NCBI GenBank assembly: GCA_902789795.1
Contig: CADAPM010000009.1
Location: 1-53,489, forward strand
Length of the DNA stretch: 53,489 bases
Source of the DNA: an uncultured Eubacteriales bacterium
Lineage (GTDB): Bacteria; Bacillota; Clostridia; Christensenellales; Aristaeellaceae
Direction: 5' to 3'
Shown piece after piece: positions 31,603 through 38,600 of this stretch (the first letter of the stretch is position 1; every line of letters begins with the position of its first letter). A model generated the notes under the pieces. The model was not told the origin of the DNA and did not search any database. It saw nothing but the letters and a program-made list of their open reading frames with translations. Made by a program: the position numbers and the translations under genes.

Positions 31603-31975
31603 ACTGATGCTCCAGGATCCACACTAGCAGCTCATCATATCCGATACTGCCTGCAGCGGCCTGAAGAATAATATCCGACAATTCCTGCTGCGTGTATTCC
31701 AGCTCGATGCCGTTCAGCAGGAGCAGCGTCAGCATGGCGTGAGCGCCGATCCGCTTGTTCCCGTCAATAAAGGGATGGTCCATGATCAGGCCATAACCCA
31801 GCCGGGCCGCTTTCTGCTGGATCGCCGGATAAGGCGAGTAGCCCTGAAACTCCTGAAACGGCGCAGAAAGCGCCGACTCCAGCATTCCCTCATCCCTGAG
31901 CCCGTGGGTCCCGCCGGTTTCAGCGATCAATTGCTCATGCAGCAGGATGATCTGGCGCTTTGTCAGGCTCTTCAC
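31601..31975 (-). CDS. doc: Doc/Fic-family toxin
   Basis: A 124-residue Doc-type Fic protein. The active-site loop reads MDHPFIDGNKRIGAHAML; the HxFxxGNKR form (not HPFxxGNGR) is typical of Doc enzymes that phosphorylate EF-Tu rather than AMPylate. The N terminus LTKRQIILLHEQLIAETGG and GLRDEGMLESALSAP are also standard. The start is GTG at 31975 and overlaps the antitoxin stop by 4 bp (GTGA), so translation is coupled. It should block translation when free of its antitoxin. Confidence 0.93.
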   Translation of the reverse strand: MKSLTKRQIILLHEQLIAETGGTHGLRDEGMLESALSAPFQEFQGYSPYPAIQQKAARLGYGLIMDHPFIDGNKRIGAHAMLTLLLLNGIELEYTQQELSDIILQAAAGSIGYDELLVWILEHQ

Positions 31976-32214
31976 TTCGCCAGCACCTCGTAAGCATCGC
32001 GGTTTCTTTGCATGAGCCGGGCGGAAACAGCCAGCACTTCTTCATCGGATGCGGCCTGCATGGCTTCTGCCTGGCTGAAGTCGATCAGAAGATACCGGGG
32101 AGCATTGTTTTTCATGATCACGACCGTCCCTTGCTCATCCGCCAACCGCGCCACACGGGAAAAATTCTGATTTGCTTCCGAAATGCTTACCATCGCCTTG
32201 GAATTCACCAGCAT
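31972..32214 (-). CDS. phd: Phd/YefM-family antitoxin
   Basis: From ATG 32214 (GAGG 9 bp upstream; the GTG at 32241 would leave no leader) this is an 80-residue protein. It has the Phd fold: VNSKAMVSISEANQNFSRVA, then TVVIMKNNAPRYLLID. The C-terminal acidic helices (AEAMQAASDEEVLAVSARLM) would occupy the Doc active site. It is the first gene of the pair and likely an autorepressor. Confidence 0.9.
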   Translation of the reverse strand: MLVNSKAMVSISEANQNFSRVARLADEQGTVVIMKNNAPRYLLIDFSQAEAMQAASDEEVLAVSARLMQRNRDAYEVLAK

Positions 32215-32232
32215 CACGATCACCTCGCTCAA

Positions 32233-32261
32233 AGTATACACGAAGTCATCAATAAAATCAA
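32233..32261 (-). promoter_or_regulatory. Promoter of the phd-doc operon
   Basis: Minus-strand -35 TTGATT (32261-32256) and -10 TATACT (32238-32233), 17-bp spacer, about 20 bp before the antitoxin ATG. Confidence 0.65.
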
Positions 32262-32314
32262 CCTAAAATTCATCCTATATGGCATGTTTCAGCTCAAATA
32301 GAAAACACTATATA

Positions 32315-32340
32315 ACTCCTACTTCCTACTTCCTAATTCC
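32315..32340. repeat. TAGGAAG heptanucleotide half element
   Basis: AACTCCTACTTCCTACTTCC then TAATTC: one arm of the heptad hairpin family, abutting the stop codon of the PLP enzyme gene. No complementary arm is close by. Confidence 0.7.
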
Positions 32341-33588
32341 TCACTCCGTTACCAGTCTTTCCACCGCCCGCTTCAGCGCGATCTTGCCGTGAGCGTACGT
32401 CAGTCCGCCCTGCTGGTAGACCACGTAGGGTGCGCGCATGGGGCCGTCGGCGGAGAGCTCGATGGACGCGCCGGCCACGAAGGTGCCGGCGGCCATGATC
32501 ACCTGATCCTGGTAGCCGGGCATGTCCCAGGGCTCGGGCACGGCGTTGCTGTCCACGGGCGAAGCGGCCTGGATGGCCTGGCAGTAGGCCACCATGCGCT
32601 CCGGCGTCTCCATCTGGATGGCCTGGATGATGTCGGCGCGCTTCGCGTCCGAGGCGGGCACAGTCTTCATGCCCAGGTGCTCGAAGACGGCGGCGGTCAG
32701 CAGGCTCACCTTCATGGCCTCGTGCACCGTATGCGGGGCCATGAACAGGCCCTGGTAGAAGGGGCGGTAGCTGCCCGCATAGCTGCCCACCTCACGGCCG
32801 ATGCCCGGGGCGGTCAGGCGGGATTCCACGCGGTGGATGGCTTCTTCCCTGCCGGCGATATAGCCGCCGGTGGGAGCCAGGCCGCCGCCGATATTTTTGA
32901 TGAGGGAGCCGGCCATCACGTCCGCTCCGTACACGAGGGGCTCCTCGTCACAGACGAACTCGCCGTAGCAGTTGTCCACCATCAGGAAGATGTCCGGCCG
33001 CACGGCCTTGACGGCCTTGAACAGCGGCGCCATGTCTTCCGGCGCGACGGTGGGGCGCAGGGCGTAGCCGCGGCTGCGCTGGGTCAGGATGACCCGGGTC
33101 TCGGGCCGGATGGCCGCCAGCACGGCGGGGACGTCGATGCCGGTCTCCGTCATGGGCACGCAGCTGAAGGTGACGCCCATCTCCTTGAGGGAGCCCGGCG
33201 CGTCCCCGGCGATGCCGATGACCTCGTCCATGGTGTCATAGGGCTTTTCCGTGGCGCTCAGCAGGTGATCGCCGGGCCGGAGCAGGCCGAACAGGCACAT
33301 GGACAGGGCGTGAGTGCCCGACGCGATCTGGGGGCGCACGATGGCCGCCTCGGTCTTGAAAAGCTTCGCGTAGATGCGCTCCAGCGTGTCGCGCCCCTGG
33401 TCGTCATAGCCATAGCCGTTGGTGGGGTTAAAGTGGCGGAGGGCCACCTGCTCGTCCGCGAACAGGTCCAATACCCGCGCCGTCAAGCGCTCCTCCCGGG
33501 CGTCCAGGGCGGCGAACTGTTCCTTCAGGGAGGCTTCACATTCCGCGAACAGGGCATTAATATCTTTCATTTCAGTCATGTCTTTCAC
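32341..33588 (-). CDS. ynbB: PLP-dependent methionine gamma-lyase-like protein (aluminium-resistance family, YnbB)
   Basis: A ~412-residue fold-type I PLP enzyme of the YnbB/aluminium-resistance family. Key segments are RHFNPTNGYGYDDQGRDTLE, VRPQIASGTHALSMCLFGLL (cofactor phosphate loop) and MAGSLIKNIGGGLAPTGGYI (PLP Lys ~230). Family members resemble Cys/Met metabolism enzymes, but the physiological reaction is not established. The start may be GTG 33588, which overlaps the miaA stop by GTGA, or ATG 33579/33570. The miaA-ynbB order is conserved in Bacillus and relatives, where ynbB precedes glnR. It is the last gene of the long minus-strand cluster. Confidence 0.88.
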   Translation of the reverse strand: MKDMTEMKDINALFAECEASLKEQFAALDAREERLTARVLDLFADEQVALRHFNPTNGYGYDDQGRDTLERIYAKLFKTEAAIVRPQIASGTHALSMCLFGLLRPGDHLLSATEKPYDTMDEVIGIAGDAPGSLKEMGVTFSCVPMTETGIDVPAVLAAIRPETRVILTQRSRGYALRPTVAPEDMAPLFKAVKAVRPDIFLMVDNCYGEFVCDEEPLVYGADVMAGSLIKNIGGGLAPTGGYIAGREEAIHRVESRLTAPGIGREVGSYAGSYRPFYQGLFMAPHTVHEAMKVSLLTAAVFEHLGMKTVPASDAKRADIIQAIQMETPERMVAYCQAIQAASPVDSNAVPEPWDMPGYQDQVIMAAGTFVAGASIELSADGPMRAPYVVYQQGGLTYAHGKIALKRAVERLVTE

Positions 33589-34505
33589 GCTTTCATTTTG
33601 ATCGTATTCATCATTTCATCATACGCCTGCTCCATCGTCCTGCCCTCGGGCATGGCGATCCAGTGGATGCGCTCATCAGCCCGGAACCAGGTCAGCTGGC
33701 GCTTGGCGTAATTGCGGGAGCGGCGCTTGATCAATTCCACCGCCTCGCTGAGCGGCGCGCCGTCCTGCAGCACGGGGATCAGCTCCTTGTAGCCGATGCC
33801 CTGCATGGCCTGGGCGTCCGCCGGGACGCCGCTGTCCAGCAGACGGCGCACTTCATCGAGCAGGCCGTCGGCCATCATCACGTCCACCCGGGCATCGATG
33901 CGCCGGTACAGCACGTCCCGCGGCCAATCCAGCGCGAACAGGCAGAAGCGCCAGGGCACCTCCTCCGGATCCGGCAGCTTCTGGTCCGAGAACCGGGTGC
34001 CGGTCAACTCATAGACCTCCAGCGCCCGCACCACGCGGCGCAGGTCGTTGGGGTGCAGCCGGTCCGCCGTGACGGGATCCATCGCCCGCAGCCGGTCATG
34101 CACCGCCTGCACGCCCTCTGCCGCCGCCATCGCTTCATAGCGCTCGCGGATGGCCGGGTCGCCGCGCACAAAGCCGTAGTCCATGGGCTGGGACAGGCCG
34201 CGCAGATAGAACCCCGTACCGCCCACCAGGATGGGCGCGCCGATGCTTTCCAGCAGCGGCCTTGCCAGGGCCGTGTACTGCGTGACCGAAAAGGGCTCCG
34301 CCGGGTCCGCCACATCCAGCAGATGGTGCGGCGCCTGGGCGCGCTCCTCCGCCGTGGGCTTGGCAGTCCCAATGTCCATACCGCGGTAGATCTGCATGGA
34401 GTCCATGCACAATATCTCCCCGCCGATCTCCCGCGCCAAGCGCAGGGAAAGCGATGTTTTGCCGCTGGCGGTAGGGCCGACGAGGGCGTAAACCAACTTC
34501 TTCAT
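33585..34505 (-). CDS. miaA: tRNA dimethylallyltransferase
   Basis: A 306-residue enzyme that adds a dimethylallyl group to N6 of A37 in tRNAs reading UNN codons. It has the P-loop ALVGPTASGKTSLSLRLARE, DSMQIYRGMDIGTAKP, the APHHLLDVADP segment, LVGGTGFYLRGL and the C-terminal RNYAKRQLTWFR. The size is normal. MiaB, which methylthiolates the same base, is encoded 8 kb upstream on the same strand. The hfq gene that often follows miaA is absent here; the YnbB-type gene follows directly with a 4-bp overlap. Confidence 0.96.
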   Translation of the reverse strand: MKKLVYALVGPTASGKTSLSLRLAREIGGEILCMDSMQIYRGMDIGTAKPTAEERAQAPHHLLDVADPAEPFSVTQYTALARPLLESIGAPILVGGTGFYLRGLSQPMDYGFVRGDPAIRERYEAMAAAEGVQAVHDRLRAMDPVTADRLHPNDLRRVVRALEVYELTGTRFSDQKLPDPEEVPWRFCLFALDWPRDVLYRRIDARVDVMMADGLLDEVRRLLDSGVPADAQAMQGIGYKELIPVLQDGAPLSEAVELIKRRSRNYAKRQLTWFRADERIHWIAMPEGRTMEQAYDEMMNTIKMKA

Positions 34506-34540
34506 AACTTGATGCTTTCTTTTGAACAGAAATCAAAGCA

Positions 34541-34666
34541 AGGTAGGAAGTAGAAGGTAGGAAGTAGGAGATAATTCTGGTTCTGAAATGATTCGAGTAC
34601 CGTCTGGGCTGCAAAAAAGTATAATTACTTTCTACTTTCTACTTTCTACTTCATACTTCCTAACTT
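34541..34666. repeat. TAGGAAG heptanucleotide hairpin element, copy 2
   Basis: Left arm AGGTAGGAAGTAGAAGGTAG then GAAGTAGGAGATAATT; centre with GATTCGAGTACCGTCTGG; right arm AATTACTTTCTACTTTCTAC, repeated to CATACTTCCTAAC. It occupies the whole mutL-miaA gap and touches the mutL stop codon. Confidence 0.85.
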
Positions 34667-36589
34667 TCATTGCTGTATCCTCCTGAACCTCTTATCCAGA
34701 TCCGTATGCGTGACGGTGATCATCAGGGGGCGGCCATGGGGGCAGGTGGGGGGGATGCGGCTCATCAGGATCTCAGTCACCAGCCAGGTGAGCTCCTCCT
34801 CGGGCACGCGCTCGCCGCCCTTCACGGCGTGCTTGCAGGCCGTGGTGGCGATGCGCAGCTTCTTGTCGTAGTCATCGATCCGGCCGTACTGGGCCAGCTC
34901 GTCCAGGCTGTCGCGCAGGCAGGAGGCCGCCTCCGTCTGGCCCAGGATCACGGGCAGGCCGCGGATCACCAGGGTGTCCTCCCCCATCTGGTCCACATCG
35001 TAGCCCAAGGCCGTCAGCTGGTCCCGGTTGTCCAGGAACGCCGCGTACTCCGTGCGGTCGATGGTCACCGTCTGCGGGATCAGCAGCGTCTGGCTGACCG
35101 GCGCCTGGGCCGTATCCCGCAGCAGGCGCTCGTACAGCACCCGCTCGTGGGCCGCGTGCTGGTCGCAGAACACCAGCTGGTCCCCGTATTCAAAGAGGAT
35201 ATAGGTGCCGAAGGCCACGCCGATGAGCCGCGCCTTCGTCTCCGCCACCTGGGGCATCGCCTGCTGCACGGGCACCATGGGCTCCACTTGCCTTGGCGCT
35301 TCCGCTTTGGGAGCTGGTGCCGGGGCCGGCTTTTCCGGCGCTGCCGGCGTTTCCCGGGCCGGGGCCATTGCCGCGGGCTGCGGCGCAGCGGGCTCATCCC
35401 GCATCTGCGCGGCGGGCGCGTGCAGGGAAGTCACGGGCTTCATCTCGGGTGCTGCCGGTTTTGCCAGAGCCGCCGCACTGACCACCGGCTGCACTGGCGC
35501 GACGGTCACCGTGGGCCGGGCCTGCACCTGGGGCGCGGGCTGCCGCGCGGTGGTCTTCAAGGGATCGGTGAACAGCCGGGGCTTCAGCAGGTCCTCCTGC
35601 TGGGTCTGCTCCAGGGCCGCGCGCACGGCGGATTCCACCGCGTCCCGCACCCCCGCCTCGTTCTGGAAGCGGATCTCCCACTTGTTGGGGTGCACGTTCA
35701 CGTCCGTCTGCTCATAGGGCATGGTCAGGTGCAGGGCGCACATGGGGAAGCGCCCGATCATGACCCGCTGGTGGCAGGCCGTCTCCACCGCGTTGGAGAG
35801 CAGCGCGCTCTTCATCACGCGGCGGTTGATAAAGAAGTACTCCTGGGACCGGTTGCTGCGGGACACATCGCCCACGCCCACGAAGCCTTCCACGATCACG
35901 CCGCTGCTGACCCCTTTGACCGGCGTGAGCATGCGCAGCACGTCCAGGCCGTAGACCGCCAGCAGCGCGTTTTTGAGCTGCCCGTCGCCGGGGCTGAAAT
36001 AGACGTTCTTCCCGTCCGCCAGGTAGCGGAAGCTGATGTCGGGCCGGGACAGGATCAGCCGCGCCATGAGCTCGGTGACGCCCGCCGTCTCGTGGGCCGG
36101 CTTTTTCAGGAACTTCTTGCGCACCGGCGCGTTATAGAAAATATCCTTCACCACTACCGAGGTCCCCAGCGGGGACGCGGCTTCGGTGATGGACGTGATC
36201 ACGCCGCCGTCGTTGAGCACCTGCATGCCGGTCTCGGCGTCCGCGGTGCGGGTGGTCAGCTTCACATGGGCGACCGCCGCGATGGACGCCAGCGCCTCGC
36301 CGCGGAAACCCAGGGTGGCCACCTGCCACAGGTCCTTCGTATCACGGATCTTGCTGGTGGCGTGGCGCTCGAAGGCCATTTTGAGCTCCGACGCGGGGAT
36401 GCCTGAGCCGTTGTCGGTCACGGAAAAGCTGGTGAGACCGCCCTCGCGGATATCCACCGTGACCGCCGTCGCGCCGGCGTCCAGGGAGTTCTCGATCAGC
36501 TCCTTGATGGCCGCCGACGGCCGCTCCACCACCTCGCCCGCGGCGATCTGCCCGATCACCTCCGGGGAAAGACGAATGATTTTCTGCAT
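34667..36589 (-). CDS. mutL: DNA mismatch repair protein MutL (endonuclease type)
   Basis: A 640-residue MutL. The N-terminal GHKL ATPase has IKELIENSLDAGATAVTVDI, DNGSGIP, and TLGFRGEALASIAAVAHV. An Ala/Pro-rich linker covers ~345-450. The C-terminal domain holds the latent endonuclease motif CDQHAAHERVLYERLL (DQHAx2Ex4E) and its companion zinc-site pieces ACKHAVKGG and CPHGRPLM, so this is the nicking type found in bacteria without MutH. Start ATG 36589 follows GGTGGAG. Its own promoter (TTTACA/TATAAT) lies inside the end of the upstream gene. It acts with the MutS encoded at 38601-41189; two unrelated genes separate them. Confidence 0.97.
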   Translation of the reverse strand: MQKIIRLSPEVIGQIAAGEVVERPSAAIKELIENSLDAGATAVTVDIREGGLTSFSVTDNGSGIPASELKMAFERHATSKIRDTKDLWQVATLGFRGEALASIAAVAHVKLTTRTADAETGMQVLNDGGVITSITEAASPLGTSVVVKDIFYNAPVRKKFLKKPAHETAGVTELMARLILSRPDISFRYLADGKNVYFSPGDGQLKNALLAVYGLDVLRMLTPVKGVSSGVIVEGFVGVGDVSRSNRSQEYFFINRRVMKSALLSNAVETACHQRVMIGRFPMCALHLTMPYEQTDVNVHPNKWEIRFQNEAGVRDAVESAVRAALEQTQQEDLLKPRLFTDPLKTTARQPAPQVQARPTVTVAPVQPVVSAAALAKPAAPEMKPVTSLHAPAAQMRDEPAAPQPAAMAPARETPAAPEKPAPAPAPKAEAPRQVEPMVPVQQAMPQVAETKARLIGVAFGTYILFEYGDQLVFCDQHAAHERVLYERLLRDTAQAPVSQTLLIPQTVTIDRTEYAAFLDNRDQLTALGYDVDQMGEDTLVIRGLPVILGQTEAASCLRDSLDELAQYGRIDDYDKKLRIATTACKHAVKGGERVPEEELTWLVTEILMSRIPPTCPHGRPLMITVTHTDLDKRFRRIQQ

Positions 36590-36623
36590 ACTCCACCTGC
36601 TTTACGCGTCTGCTGACAGTATA

Positions 36624-36678
36624 AAACGTGTCCTTCCGGGACACGTTTCATTATACCATTCCGTATTTTATTTGTAAA
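36624..36678 (-). promoter_or_regulatory. mutL promoter with leader hairpin
   Basis: Minus-strand -35 TTTACA (36678-36673, overlapping the 3' end of the upstream gene), 17-bp spacer, -10 TATAAT (36655-36650). Immediately below lies a 10-bp perfect stem AAACGTGTCC / GGACACGTTT (36648-36624) followed by TTATAC. The hairpin would sit at the 5' end of the mutL transcript and could also terminate read-through from upstream. Confidence 0.7.
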
Positions 36679-37885
36679 TCACCCGCACGAGGGGACTATC
36701 GCCCAGACTGCACTCATTGAACCGCGCCAGACGACGCGCCGCGCTCTCGATCTTTTCGGAAAGCTTGCGGGTCTCCCGTACGCCGGGTTCCAGCCAGAGG
36801 TTCCGGACGGTGAGCGTCTTTTCCTGCCTGTCCGCCTTCGGCTCGATTCGTCCGATGAACCGATCCCCGTACAGAACGGGCAGCACGTAATAGCCGTATT
36901 TCCGCTTGTCCGCCGGTGTGTAGATCTCCCAGGAATACCGGTAGCCCCACAGCGCCTCGATCAATTTGCGGTCCCACAGCATCGGATCCAGCGGCGCGAG
37001 GAACTCCAGCCGTTCCTTGAGCGGCGTCCGGTCCGCCATGACCGCTGCCAGCTCCGGTCTGTCAGCGCTCAGCATATACAGCGGGGAGCGCAGGCCCTCC
37101 ACCCGCATCGCCATGACGTCGCCGGCTTTTTCCAGGCGCTCGAACGCAGCGTCCCGCTGCTCCGCAGTCATTTCGACGCCCAGCCAGGCATCAGAGCGCC
37201 GGTTCCACAGCAGGCCCACAGCGCCGATCCGGCGCTTGACCCGCCAGTCCAGAAAGTCCGCTTCGTCCGCACAGGGGTTCGGGGCGTTCAGCAGCTCAGG
37301 CGGCAGGTATTTCTCCGCCAGGTCGTAAAACTTGCGGGAACCGCTCTTGTGGTGGATCAGCAGCATCCCGTCCGTATACAATTGCTCCAGCACAGAGCGC
37401 GCGGCCGGGGATTCCCTGTGCCAGTCGCCGCTCCAGTGCATCGAGGAGTGCCAGAAGATCCGGCCATCGACCGGCAGGGTATCGCTGCTGACGGGGCCGT
37501 GGCGGCGGATATAGTCCACCGCCTGGGCCTCCAGCTCCGGGATCCCCTCGAACCGCCGGCCGTGGGCCATGCTCCGCTCACGATAGCCGGAAAAATAGGG
37601 CCAGTCCTCCGTCGGCCAGATGGACAGCTCTTTATCCGAATAATCCACCAGCAGGCGGTCCCTATAGAGCAGATCGTCCAGCATCCGCTTACGGAAGCCT
37701 TTCACCCGGGACTGCAGCGTCAGCTCGGCATTTTTGCCGCAGGCGTCCACCGGGTCAAACTGGATGCAGCCGGCCTGGCGGACGTACCGGTATGCACCTT
37801 CCTTCCCGATAAAGCGGTGCTCCCCCAGCAAGCCCTGCTTAAGCAGGATGAACCGCCGCGCCTGGTCCTGCGTGACGGTCAGCAT
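36668..37885 (-). CDS. YcaQ-like (HTH_42) DNA glycosylase
   Basis: From ATG 37885 this is a 405-residue protein of the winged-helix HTH_42 family that includes E. coli YcaQ/AlkX and AlkZ, glycosylases that unhook DNA interstrand crosslinks or alkylated bases. The N-terminal catalytic motif QFD in AGCIQFDPVDACGKN is the Q-Phi-D version reported for YcaQ-type enzymes, as opposed to QxQ of AlkZ. Other parts are LYRDRLLVDYSDKELSIWPT and the C-terminal beta domain YGYYVLPVLYGDRFIGRIEP. The ribosome site is weak, and in-frame codons upstream (to 37915) cannot be excluded. It sits between mutS and mutL, which fits a repair role. Confidence 0.85.
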   Translation of the reverse strand: MLTVTQDQARRFILLKQGLLGEHRFIGKEGAYRYVRQAGCIQFDPVDACGKNAELTLQSRVKGFRKRMLDDLLYRDRLLVDYSDKELSIWPTEDWPYFSGYRERSMAHGRRFEGIPELEAQAVDYIRRHGPVSSDTLPVDGRIFWHSSMHWSGDWHRESPAARSVLEQLYTDGMLLIHHKSGSRKFYDLAEKYLPPELLNAPNPCADEADFLDWRVKRRIGAVGLLWNRRSDAWLGVEMTAEQRDAAFERLEKAGDVMAMRVEGLRSPLYMLSADRPELAAVMADRTPLKERLEFLAPLDPMLWDRKLIEALWGYRYSWEIYTPADKRKYGYYVLPVLYGDRFIGRIEPKADRQEKTLTVRNLWLEPGVRETRKLSEKIESAARRLARFNECSLGDSPLVRVIYK

Positions 37886-37985
37886 TGGACGCACCCCGGC
37901 CCGCAGTGCGCCCACCCTTCGCCCGCGTCATTCCAGATGATCCCGCTCATAAGGTCCCTTTCCCCCGGCGTCCGGGACAGGTGTG

Positions 37986-38510
37986 TCATATATATGTCTT
38001 AAACCGTTCCGGCGTCAGCTCGTAATCCACGGAAGACTGCATTTCGCCCAGCTGGTCCTTCCAGGAGTTCTCGTTGACGCGCACTTTCCTGAACCCAAGG
38101 GATTCATACACGTGCTGGGCGCGGAGGTTGTTCAGGTTCGTATCCAGCACGATCTTAGCATAACCCATGCCAAACAAGCGGCTTATGAGCATGCTCAGGC
38201 AGATCCTTCCCAGGCCGCGGTTCTGATAAGCCGCTTCGCAGATCTTGATGCCGATCTCCGCAGTATGATCGCCCAGATTCCGGTAGTTCATCTCCCCGAT
38301 GGGGCAGCCCTCGTATTCAATGAGGAGGATCCGGCCCGCATCCTCGCTGCCGGCCGCAAGCTGCTTTTCGATCTCCCCAGCCGTGGTGTTCAGGCCCAGC
38401 GGGAAGCCGGCGTGGGCCATCACGCGCCCGTCGTTCCACCAGGCGGCCAATTGCCCGCAGTCATCCCGCTCCGCGTTCCGGATGCATATCCGGTCATGGG
38501 TGATTCTCAT
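37986..38510 (-). CDS. GNAT-family N-acetyltransferase (RimJ/RimL type)
   Basis: A 174-residue acetyltransferase from ATG 38510 (two codons further upstream is possible). The GNAT fold is seen in RIRNAERDDCGQLAAWWND-type N-terminal strands (ICIRNAERDDCGQLAAWW), the acetyl-CoA loop EAAYQNRGLGRICLSML, and the late ARG-like segment NNLRAQHVYESLGFRKVRV. The family includes ribosomal-protein and antibiotic acetyltransferases; the substrate is unknown. It lies between the YcaQ-like gene and mutS on the same strand, an unusual insertion in this otherwise conserved neighbourhood. Confidence 0.88.
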   Translation of the reverse strand: MRITHDRICIRNAERDDCGQLAAWWNDGRVMAHAGFPLGLNTTAGEIEKQLAAGSEDAGRILLIEYEGCPIGEMNYRNLGDHTAEIGIKICEAAYQNRGLGRICLSMLISRLFGMGYAKIVLDTNLNNLRAQHVYESLGFRKVRVNENSWKDQLGEMQSSVDYELTPERFKTYI

Positions 38511-38600
38511 CGGCACGCTCCTGTATGTCCGCCCGCGAGGGCTGCATTCTCTATGTCAACCTCCGTCCTGAATTCAGCAATAATACATGAAAGACCGCGC

